The notes beneath the pieces are model-generated. The model was not told where the DNA came from. It ran no database searches and saw only the letters and a list, made by a program, of their open reading frames with translations. A stretch of 64,000 nt of DNA from Leifsonia xyli. Lineage in GTDB: Bacteria > Actinomycetota > Actinomycetes > Actinomycetales > Microbacteriaceae. The stretch is taken from contig CP014761.1 in NCBI GenBank assembly GCA_001647635.1, forward strand, positions 2,356,001-2,420,000. The letters are read 5' to 3'. How positions within the stretch are numbered: the stretch's first letter is position 1; each line of letters starts with the position of its first letter. Positions 34,192-41,958 of this stretch are shown here, in pieces. Made by a program: the position numbers and the translations under genes.

Positions 34192-35133
34192 ATGGATGCG
34201 GTGATCGACGTCTCCGGACTCGAAAAGCGATTCGGGCGCGTGCGCGCCCTCGACGGCCTCGATCTGAGCGTGACGCAGGGGACCGTCCACGGGTTCCTCG
34301 GCCCGAACGGCGCCGGGAAGTCCACGACGATCCGCGTGCTGCTCGGCCTGGCGCGACCGGACGGCGGCCGCGCCGAACTGTTCGGCCGCGACCCGTGGAA
34401 GGACGCGGTCGACCTGCACCGTCGCGTCGCCTACGTGCCGGGTGACGTCAGCCTGTGGCCGAACCTGTCCGGTGGGGAGGCGATCGACCTCGTGGCGCGC
34501 CTCCGCGGCGGCGCCTCCGACAAGTCGGCCTACTCGGCACGGCGGAAGCGGCTCCTCGACGTGTTCCAGCTCGACCCGACCAAGAAGGGCCGTGCCTACT
34601 CCAAGGGCAACCGGCAGAAGGTCGCGCTCGTCGCCGCCTTCGCCACCCCGGCCGACCTCTACATCCTCGATGAGCCGACCAGCGGGCTCGACCCGCTGAT
34701 GGAGGCGGTGTTCGACAGCGAGATCCGGAGGGTCGCGGCCGAGGGGGCGACCGTCCTGCTCTCCAGCCACATCCTGTCGGAGGTCGAGCAGCTGTGCGGC
34801 CGGGTCACGATCATCCGGTCCGGCCGCACGGTCGAGACCGGGACGCTCGACGAACTGCGCCACCTGACGCGCACCGAGGTGTCCTTCCGCGCCGACGGCG
34901 TGCCGCAGGACGCGCTGGCGCAGCTCCCGAGCGCTCACGACGTCGACGTGCGGGACGGGCGGATCCGCTTCACCGCCGACAGCGACGCACTCGCACCGGT
35001 GCTCGCCGAGCTCGCGCGCCTCGACGTCCGCGGCCTGACGGTCGCGCCGCCGTCGCTGGAGGAGCTGTTCCTGCGGCACTACGGCGACGATCTGACGCAG
35101 GCCGCGCCCGAGCCGGAGGAGGCGCGGCGATGA
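34192..35133 (+). CDS. ABC exporter ATP-binding protein
   Basis: The preferred start is the ATG at 34192 (313 residues); an upstream ATG at 34180 overlaps the predicted -10 box. Motifs are Walker A (GFLGPNGAGKSTTIRVLLGL), a changed signature region (AYSKGNRQKVALVAAFATPA instead of LSGGQ), Walker B (DLYILDEPTSGLDP) and the switch His in LLSSHILSEVEQLC. It belongs to the DrrA/antibiotic-exporter group. Its stop overlaps the start of the permease gene (ATGA), whose reading frame is broken, so the exporter may be inactive. Confidence 0.88.
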   Translation: MDAVIDVSGLEKRFGRVRALDGLDLSVTQGTVHGFLGPNGAGKSTTIRVLLGLARPDGGRAELFGRDPWKDAVDLHRRVAYVPGDVSLWPNLSGGEAIDLVARLRGGASDKSAYSARRKRLLDVFQLDPTKKGRAYSKGNRQKVALVAAFATPADLYILDEPTSGLDPLMEAVFDSEIRRVAAEGATVLLSSHILSEVEQLCGRVTIIRSGRTVETGTLDELRHLTRTEVSFRADGVPQDALAQLPSAHDVDVRDGRIRFTADSDALAPVLAELARLDVRGLTVAPPSLEELFLRHYGDDLTQAAPEPEEARR

Positions 35134-36823
35134 GCACCGCGGCCGCGCGCCTGGAGCCGGCGCACGCGCGGGTGGCCGCGTCCGGTCCGCGCACTTCGGC
35201 GATCCTGCGCGCCCTGATGCGTCAGCGGTTGCGTCGCGATCGCTGGCAGCTCCTGATCTGGCTGCTCTCCATCGCGGCGCTCGCGGCGTTCTCGGCGTCG
35301 AGCGTGCAGCAGACGTACGCCTCGGCGGCCGGTCGAGACCAGGTCATCCGGCTGGCGATCGCCGACCCGACCATCCTGGTGCTGCGCGGCCTGCCGCAGG
35401 GGTCGACACTGCCCGCGCTGATCGTCTTCGAGATCTTCACGTTCCTCGCGCTGCTCGCCGGGCTGATGAACACCTTCCTCGCCGTCCGGCACTCCCGGGC
35501 CGAGGAGGATTCGGGCCGGGCGGAGCTGATCGGCTCGACGCCCGCAGGCCGGCTCCTCCCGACCGCCGCGACCGTGGTCTACGCGTGGTGGTGGATGTGG
35601 TGCTCGCCATCGTCACGGCGCTCGGGTTCCTCTCGACCGGCCTGCCTGTCGCGGGATCGTTCGTCGCGGGAGCCGCGGTCGGCGGATCCGGCCTCGCCTT
35701 CTTCGGCGTCGGGCTGCTGCTGGCGCAGGTCATGAGCACGTCGCGCGGTGCGAACGGGTACGCCTCGGCGGTCGTTCTTGCGGCGTACCTCCTTCGCGGG
35801 ATCGGGGATGCGATGGGCACGCCCTTCGGCGACGGCACGCACCTGCGCGCGGCCTGGCCGAGCTGGCTGAGCCCGATCGGCTGGGGCGAGCAGACGGCGG
35901 CATACACCGCGGACTCGTGGTGGCCGATCCTCCTCCAGGTCGCTCTCGCGGCGGTGCTGGTGGTCGGCGTCTTCGCGCTGCAGGCTGCGCGGGACTCGGG
36001 CGCCGGACTCGTTCCGGAGCGAGCCGGCCGCGCCATGGCATCCCGCAGCCTGTCGGGCACGTTCGGTCTGGCCTGGCGTCTGCAGCGACCCGTCGTGATC
36101 GGCTGGACGGTCGGCGGCGCCCTCGGCGGCCTGCTGGCGGGTGCCCTCGGCAGCGCGATCAACAGCCAGCTGGCGAGCGACCCGAACCTCGCGGGCATCC
36201 GCGAGGCCATGCGACGCATCGGCGCCGGTGGGTCCGGCCCGCTGACCGAGCTGTTCATCTCGGCCATCCTGTCGATCGTCGGAGTGCTCGCAGCGGCCTG
36301 CGCCGTGCAGTCGGTGATCCGGCTCCGCCAAGAGGAGCAGTCGGGCACCGCGGAGGTGCTGCTCGCGACGCCCGTCTCCCGCATCCGGTGGCTGTTCTCG
36401 TACGTCGGCGTCGGCATCGTCGCCGTGCTCGCGGTGCTGCTCGCCGCCGCGATCACCGCGGGGCTCTCTGCGGTGGCCGCAGGCGAGGACACGTCCATGA
36501 TCGGGCACGCCTTCGCAGCCGCGTCCGCCCAGGCCCCTGTGGCGCTCGTCTACCTGGGCGTGCTGACGTTGCTGTTCGTTCTTCTTCCCAGCTGGACGGT
36601 CGCGGTGGGCTGGGCCGCCCTGGGGCTCGGCGCTTTCGTCGGCATCTTCGGCGGCCTCATCCAACTCCCGGACTGGGTCCGCCACCTGTCGCCCTTCGCC
36701 GACGCCCCCGTCGTGGTCGGGGACGTCGACTGGACCGGGGGATACTGGATGCTCGGCATCACGATCGCCGCCCTCGCGGCAGCTGCGGCGCTGATCCGCC
36801 GACGCGACTTCGCCATCGGATAG
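35130..36823 (+). pseudogene. ABC-2 exporter permease, frameshifted
   Basis: Two frames make one permease of about 564 residues. The first (35130 to about 35583) gives RQRLRRDRWQLLIWLLSIAA and TVVYA. The second (from 35585) continues VVVDVVLAIVTALGFLSTGL to the end at 36823. Together they have about twelve helices and match the large single-chain permease paired with DrrA-like ATPases. One base is missing at the GCG-TGG-TGG-TGG run; an added G after 35585 restores YAVVVDVV. The start follows GGAGGAG. Loss of function, or an assembly error, cannot be told apart here. Confidence 0.78.
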
Positions 36824-36839
36824 AGACGGGACGGTGCCC

Positions 36840-37313
36840 ATGGCCAGAGACGAGGCGGCCCTCGCCGAGGTGATGGAGCACTCCGCCGCCGTCCTGACCG
36901 CGGCCGGGTTCCCGAGGATGCCGGCGCGCGTGCTCATGGCGCTCACCGTGACCGAGTCGCCCGGGCTCACCGCCGCCGAGCTGGCGGAACGCCTCGACGT
37001 CAGCCCGGCCGCGATCTCCGGCGCCGTCCGCTACCTGCAGACGCTCGGCATCATCCGTCGCCTGGCGCAGAACGGCAGCCGCCGCGACCGGTACGAGATC
37101 CCGAGCGACTGGTACGCGCTGATGGTGCGCAACAGTCCGATCTACGGCACCCTCGCCGATCAGGCCGAGGCGGGTCTCGCCGCGGTCGGCGACCCGGACT
37201 CGCCGGCCACCGAGCGACTTCGCGACATGGCCGGCTTCTACCGCTTCATCCAGGGACGTCTCCCGGAGCTCATCGCGGAATGGGAGCAGGTCCGCAGCGC
37301 GCGGCAGGACTGA
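36840..37313 (+). CDS. MarR/GbsR-like transcriptional regulator
   Basis: A 157-residue winged-helix protein from the ATG at 36840. The segment PARVLMALTVTESPGLTAAE is followed by LAERLDVSPAAISGAVRYLQ (recognition helix) and the wing IIRRLAQNGSRRDRYEIP. It belongs to the GbsR-like branch that often accompanies DrrAB-type exporters. It follows the permease by 16 bases on the same strand and probably controls the exporter operon in response to the exported compound. No clear palindrome was found before the ATPase gene. Confidence 0.8.
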   Translation: MARDEAALAEVMEHSAAVLTAAGFPRMPARVLMALTVTESPGLTAAELAERLDVSPAAISGAVRYLQTLGIIRRLAQNGSRRDRYEIPSDWYALMVRNSPIYGTLADQAEAGLAAVGDPDSPATERLRDMAGFYRFIQGRLPELIAEWEQVRSARQD

Positions 37314-37320
37314 GCGGTGG

Positions 37321-38229
37321 TCAGAACACGTACTCGAGCAGGTCGAGCCCGACGGCCCGCATCCCCTCGATCACGGCCAGCCGCTCCGGAAGGCTGGTGT
37401 CGTCGAAGTACGTCGACACCGCATAGGTGACGCCCGCGCGAGGACCGCGGAGCACGCCGACCTCGCTGCGCACACCGGCGTCCGTCCCCGTCTTGTTGAC
37501 GAGCAGGATGCCGTGCTCCGGGTGGCGGTGCGAGTGCGGGTCGAGGCCGAACGCGCTCGACACCAGCGAGAAGTCGCTGTTCAGCGACAGCCACGAGATG
37601 ACCCGCTGGCTGGTCGCCGGGTTGACGATCTCGCCGCGCGCGAGCGCCGAGAACAACCAGGTGAGCTCGTTGGCGCTGCCGACGGAGAGCTGGGGCGCGT
37701 CATCCGGCCCGCGGTGGTCGCGCACGAGGTCGAGCAGCGCGGTGCGGGTGAGGCCGAGCGACTCCGTGCGAGCGCTCACCGCCTCCAGGCCGACGCGACG
37801 CAGCAGCACGTTGGTCGCCAGGTTGTCGCTGGTCGCCCCGACGAGGGCCGCCAGGTCGGCGACCGGAAGGGACGGGACGTGGAGGTGCTGCCAGATGCCC
37901 GACTCGCCCGCGATATCGCGCGGGTCGCGGTCGAGGTGGGCGAGCGGGCTGAGCTCACCGGACTGCAGCCGCGCCGCGACCTCGACCAGGAGCAGCACCT
38001 TGCCGATGCTCGCCGTCGGCATGACGACGTGGTCGTCGACCGAGAACAGCACGGCGCCGGTCGACAGGTCGGTCGCCCGGGCCGAGACCTGTACGCCCCC
38101 GACGGCCAGTCGGCCCAGCGCGTCGAAGCCGCGGCTGAAGGTCTCCGTCGATCCCGGTGCCCGGTGCCGTCCGCGGCGCGTGGCCGCCTGACGTGCCCGG
38201 CGGGCGGACTCTTGAGCCTGGATCGTCAC
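37321..38229 (-). CDS. Class A beta-lactamase-like serine hydrolase
   Basis: A 302-residue protein from a GTG at 38229. The active-site order of penicillin-recognising enzymes is complete: Ser74 and Lys77 in PTASIGKVLL, S134-D135-N136 in GATSDNLATN, and K246-T-G in VNKTGTDAG. An Arg-rich N-terminus without a clear signal peptide (ARRARQAATRRGRHRAPGS) is unusual for a periplasm-type lactamase. An obvious Glu166-type E-x-x-x-N motif is not seen, so weak lactamase, esterase or peptidase activity are all possible. It is convergent with the regulator gene. Confidence 0.75.
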   Translation of the reverse strand: MTIQAQESARRARQAATRRGRHRAPGSTETFSRGFDALGRLAVGGVQVSARATDLSTGAVLFSVDDHVVMPTASIGKVLLLVEVAARLQSGELSPLAHLDRDPRDIAGESGIWQHLHVPSLPVADLAALVGATSDNLATNVLLRRVGLEAVSARTESLGLTRTALLDLVRDHRGPDDAPQLSVGSANELTWLFSALARGEIVNPATSQRVISWLSLNSDFSLVSSAFGLDPHSHRHPEHGILLVNKTGTDAGVRSEVGVLRGPRAGVTYAVSTYFDDTSLPERLAVIEGMRAVGLDLLEYVF

Positions 38230-38291
38230 GGTGGTGCGGGGTCTTTCTTCCGGTCGGTTGTGCCGTCGCCGCGGCGCCCCTCCCGGCCCCG

Positions 38292-38329
38292 CCTGTCGTC
38301 TTCGCGACGGTGCTCGCGGAGACGACAGG
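38292..38329 (-). terminator. Hairpin terminator after the M13 peptidase gene
   Basis: CCTGTCGTCT (38292-38301), a T-G wobble and CGCG pair with CGCG and AGACGACAGG (38320-38329) around an eight-base loop, giving a 15-bp stem. It lies in the 160-base gap downstream of pepO and upstream of the beta-lactamase-like gene. The rest of that gap shows no gene. Confidence 0.6.
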
Positions 38330-38389
38330 GACGATGTTACCCCGTGATCGGGGGACACGCGCAGCGAGTTCGGGAGGAGCGCCCCGAGG

Positions 38390-40363
38390 TCACCAGATGG
38401 TGACGCGCTCCGCCGGCGCGAGCCACAGCCGGTCGCCCTCGGCGACGTCGAACGTCTCGTAGAACGCGTCGATGTTGCGCACGATCTGGTTGCAGCGGAA
38501 CTCGTTCGGCGAGTGCGGGTCGATCGCGAGCAGGCGGATGACCTCCTCGTCGCGTCCCTTCTGCTGCCAGGCCTGCGCCCACGACAGGAAGAAGCGCTCG
38601 GCACCGGTCAGGCCGTCGACGACCGGGGGTTCCTGACCGTTCAGCGACAGCAGGTAGGCCTTCCACGCGATGCCGAGGCCGCCGAGGTCGCCGATGTTCT
38701 CGCCGATGGTGAGCGCGCCGTTGACGTGGTGGTCGGGCACCTGCGCGGGCGCGAGGGCGTTGTACTGCTCGATCAGGCTCGCGGTGCGCTTCTCGAATGC
38801 CGCGCGGTCCGCCTCGGTCCACCAGTCCTCGAGGCGGCCGTCGCCGTCGAACTTCGAGCCCTGGTCGTCGAACCCGTGGCCGATCTCGTGCCCGATGACC
38901 GCGCCGATCGCGCCGTAGTTGGCCGCAGCATCCCGGTCCGCGTCGAAGAACGGGAACTGCAGGATGGCCGCCGGGAAGACGATCTCGTTGAAGCCGGGGT
39001 TGTAGTACGCGTTGATGGTCTGCGGGGTCATGAACCACTCGTCGCGGTCGATCGGCTTGCCGATCTTGCCGAGCTCGCGGTTGAACTCGAACAGCGCGGC
39101 GGCGCGGACGTTGCCGACGAGGTCGGTGGAGTCGACGACGAGGCTGGAGTAGTCGCGCCACTTCACCGGGTAGCCGATCTTCGGGGTGAACTTCTCGAGC
39201 TTGTCGAGCGCGCGCTTGCGAGTCTCCTCTCCCATCCACTCCAGGTGCTCGATGCTCTGGCGGTACGCCTCGATGAGGTTGGCGACCAGCGCGTCCATCT
39301 GCTCCTTCGCCGCGGGCGGGAAGTGCTTCTCGACGTAGATGCGGCCGACGGCCTCGCCCATCGCGCCCTCGACGAGCGAGACGCCGCGCTTCCAGCGGGC
39401 GCGCATCTGCGGCGTGCCGGTGAGGGTGCGGCCGTAGAAGTCGAAGTTCGCCTCGACGAAATCGCCGGAGAGGTACGGGGCCGCGCCGTGGATGACCTGC
39501 CAGGTGAGCCAGTCGCGCCAGGCGTCCAGGCGGTCCTCCGTCAGCAGACCGGCGAGGCCGGCGGTGAACGACGGCTGCCGCAGCACGACCTCCGCGAGAG
39601 CGCCCTGCGGGGCGCCGAGGGCGTCCGCCCAGGCGTCGAGGTCGGCGGCCTGACCGGTCGCGCCGCCGTCGAACACGGCCTTCGCGTCCGCCCAGCTGTA
39701 GAGGTTGTAGGTCTTCTCGGAGTCGCGGGAGGCCACGTTGTCCCAGTGCTGCGCCGCGATGGCCGTCTCGAGGTCGAAGACGCGCTGCGCGCGGGTCGGG
39801 GCGTCGTCGATCCCGGCGAGCTCGAACATCCGCTGGATGTGCGCCACGAACGCCTCGCGCACCGGCGCGAACCGCTCCTCCCGGAAGTACGACTCGTCGG
39901 GCAGCGAGATACCCGACTGCTCCAGGAAGACGAGGTAGCGCTCCGGGTCGCCCGGGTCGTTGTCGACGAACAGCTGATAGAAGCCGCCGAGCCCGCGGCG
40001 CTCGAGCTTCCCGATCGTCGAGAGCAGGCTCGGGATGCTGTCCACGCCGTCGGCGAAGGTCAGCTCGTCGCGGATCGCCTCCACCCCGAGGCCGTCGATG
40101 CGCTCCTCGTCCATGAAGCTCGTGTAGAGGTCTCCGAACTTCCGCTCCTCCGTGCCCTCATCGGCGTTCTGCGCCTGCTCGACGATCTCGTGGACCGCCT
40201 TCTCCGACTCCTCGGCCAGCACCATGAACGAGCCCCAGCGCGCCTTGTCGGCCGGGATCTCGGTGCGGTCGAGCCACTTGCCGTTCACGTGACGGAAGAG
40301 GTCGTCCTGCGGGCGGACAGCGGGGTCGAGTTCGTCGGTGCGGATGCCGGAGTCGAGCGTCAT
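38390..40363 (-). CDS. pepO: M13 family zinc metallopeptidase (PepO/neprilysin-like)
   Basis: A 657-residue endopeptidase with the gluzincin motif HEIGH in AVIGHEIGHGFDDQGSKFDG and the downstream zinc ligand in LTIGENIGDLGGLGIAWKAY (E-N-I-x-D). The N-terminal domain starts with DPAVRPQDDLFRHVNGKWLD, as in bacterial M13 enzymes, and the C-terminus RVTIW is the usual (K)x-C-x-x-W region in shortened form. There is no signal peptide, so it is probably cytoplasmic and degrades short peptides. It is monocistronic and followed by a hairpin terminator. Confidence 0.94.
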   Translation of the reverse strand: MTLDSGIRTDELDPAVRPQDDLFRHVNGKWLDRTEIPADKARWGSFMVLAEESEKAVHEIVEQAQNADEGTEERKFGDLYTSFMDEERIDGLGVEAIRDELTFADGVDSIPSLLSTIGKLERRGLGGFYQLFVDNDPGDPERYLVFLEQSGISLPDESYFREERFAPVREAFVAHIQRMFELAGIDDAPTRAQRVFDLETAIAAQHWDNVASRDSEKTYNLYSWADAKAVFDGGATGQAADLDAWADALGAPQGALAEVVLRQPSFTAGLAGLLTEDRLDAWRDWLTWQVIHGAAPYLSGDFVEANFDFYGRTLTGTPQMRARWKRGVSLVEGAMGEAVGRIYVEKHFPPAAKEQMDALVANLIEAYRQSIEHLEWMGEETRKRALDKLEKFTPKIGYPVKWRDYSSLVVDSTDLVGNVRAAALFEFNRELGKIGKPIDRDEWFMTPQTINAYYNPGFNEIVFPAAILQFPFFDADRDAAANYGAIGAVIGHEIGHGFDDQGSKFDGDGRLEDWWTEADRAAFEKRTASLIEQYNALAPAQVPDHHVNGALTIGENIGDLGGLGIAWKAYLLSLNGQEPPVVDGLTGAERFFLSWAQAWQQKGRDEEVIRLLAIDPHSPNEFRCNQIVRNIDAFYETFDVAEGDRLWLAPAERVTIW

Positions 40364-40379
40364 GCGCCCAGCCTACGGG

Positions 40380-40781
40380 TCAGGCCGCAGCGCGGGCCAG
40401 CGACGTGAGCCGCCGGTAGGAGAGGGCGAACAGCCCGGCCAGGAAGAGCTCCGCGAGGATGGACACGGTGCCCGACAGGCTGCCGTAGCCGACGAACGAG
40501 AACCCGATGTTGACCACGGCGAGCACGCCGTAGACGGCGGCCAGCACGCCGCTCAACAGCGGCCGGTTCGTCATCCGCCACCACGGCCGTGCCGCACGCA
40601 CCGGCTCGCCGGGGCCGCGGAATATCCGGCTCACGAGATACCACGCGGCCACCTGGAGGACGGTCAGGACGATCGACCCCGGCTCCGAGTGCAGGGCGTC
40701 GAAGAGAAGGGCGAGCAGCAGGTTCACGGCGACGAGCACGCCGATCACGGCGGCCTTGCGGCCCGGAGTGGTGAAACGCAT
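40380..40781 (-). CDS. Small four-helix membrane protein, unknown function
   Basis: A 133-residue protein whose ATG follows AGAAGGATC. It has about four hydrophobic helices: VIGVLVAVNLLLALLFDALH, VLTVLQVAAWYLVSRIF, a third at VLAAVYGVLAVVNIGFSFVG and a fourth at ILAELFLAGLFALSY. An Arg-rich loop lies between helices two and three. No motif suggests a catalytic role. It lies 16 bases upstream of pepO on the same strand and could be co-transcribed with it. Confidence 0.65.
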   Translation of the reverse strand: MRFTTPGRKAAVIGVLVAVNLLLALLFDALHSEPGSIVLTVLQVAAWYLVSRIFRGPGEPVRAARPWWRMTNRPLLSGVLAAVYGVLAVVNIGFSFVGYGSLSGTVSILAELFLAGLFALSYRRLTSLARAAA

Positions 40782-40904
40782 GCTGATCCTTCTGGTGCTC
40801 TCAGACTTCAGTGTCGCAGGGCGCGGTTCCGCCCGCCGTCAGGCTCGCCGTGTGGCCCGGACGGGGTCGAGAGGGAGCACAGCCGCAGTCCGTAGGCTGG
40901 CCCA

Positions 40905-41957
40905 GTGACCATCGCCCCTTCGCAGCACCAGCCCGCCGAGCATCACGGCGCGCTCCCGCCCGCCGGCTGGTACGCCGACCCGCAGGACGCACGGTTCCTC
41001 CGCTGGTGGAGCGGCGCGGGATGGACGGCCTACACCTATCCACTCGCCGCGGTAGCGCCGGCGCAGCCGCTGCGGCGTTTGCGCCTGCCGCACAAGTGGA
41101 TCGGGCGCTTCGGCGGGTGGATCATCGCGGGCGCCAGCGTGTTCATCTGGCTCTGGCTGATCGGGTTCAGCCTGCTGCTCTCCGCCATCGCGCCGCACGC
41201 GGGCGACGACGGCCCCGCGGTGCTCTCGCCCTACCTGCTGGTGACGGGCGCGGCGACCGTGGCGGCCGTCATCCTGTACACGATGTGCTACCGGCTGCGG
41301 CCGGAGGACGGGCTGACCGCCTCCCGGCTGGTGATCATCGCGGGGGTCGGCGGCCTGGCGGCGACGCTCGTCGCCGGTCCGGTGAACAGCCTGATCGACG
41401 TGGCGGCGGGAGGGACGGCCGCGCACCCGAGCGGCCTCGCTCTGGTGACCGCGGGCGTCGTCGAGGAGCTGCTCAAGGTCACGGCGGCTGTGCTCCTGGC
41501 GCTCAAGCTCCCGGTGAAGAACGCGCGCATCGGCCTCTTCGTCGGCGGCGCGGTCGGTCTCGGCTTCAGTGTGATCGAGAACCTCGGCTACCTGCAGGAC
41601 GCGTTCGCCCGCGGGCAGCAGAACGGCAGCGGCTTCGGCATGTTCCTGGAGACGGCGATCGGCCGCGAGCTGACCGGGCCTTTCCTGCACCCGGTGTTCT
41701 CGGCCCTGCTCGGCGCTGCGGTGTTCGCCGCAGCACGCAACGGCCGGTTCCGGCTCACGATCGGCGTCGTACTCGCGTACCTCGGGGTGGCCGCAGCACA
41801 CGGGCTGTTCAACGGTGCGACCTGGCTCGCCCAGACGCTTCCGTGGAACCCGGCGCTCGCCGGCCTGGCGCTGCTCGGCTTCGAGCTGCTGTTCGTCGTG
41901 GGCAGCGGGCTGGCGTGGTTCCTGATCTCCAGGCGCATCCGCCGCGACACCGTGTAG
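40905..41957 (+). CDS. PrsW family intramembrane metalloprotease with DUF2510
   Basis: A 350-residue protein. Residues 18-45 (PAGWYADPQDARFLRWWSGA) are a DUF2510 motif, common on actinobacterial membrane proteins. About eight helices follow with the PrsW active-site motifs: VVEELLKVTAAVLL (E-E-x-x-K), GFSVIENLGYLQ and HPVFSALLGAAVF. These residues form the metal site of CAAX-protease-like glutamic or metallo-enzymes. PrsW in Bacillus cleaves an anti-sigma factor; no such partner is adjacent. It ends one base before the convergent MprF-like gene. Confidence 0.87.
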   Translation: MTIAPSQHQPAEHHGALPPAGWYADPQDARFLRWWSGAGWTAYTYPLAAVAPAQPLRRLRLPHKWIGRFGGWIIAGASVFIWLWLIGFSLLLSAIAPHAGDDGPAVLSPYLLVTGAATVAAVILYTMCYRLRPEDGLTASRLVIIAGVGGLAATLVAGPVNSLIDVAAGGTAAHPSGLALVTAGVVEELLKVTAAVLLALKLPVKNARIGLFVGGAVGLGFSVIENLGYLQDAFARGQQNGSGFGMFLETAIGRELTGPFLHPVFSALLGAAVFAAARNGRFRLTIGVVLAYLGVAAAHGLFNGATWLAQTLPWNPALAGLALLGFELLFVVGSGLAWFLISRRIRRDTV

Positions 41958-41958
41958 C

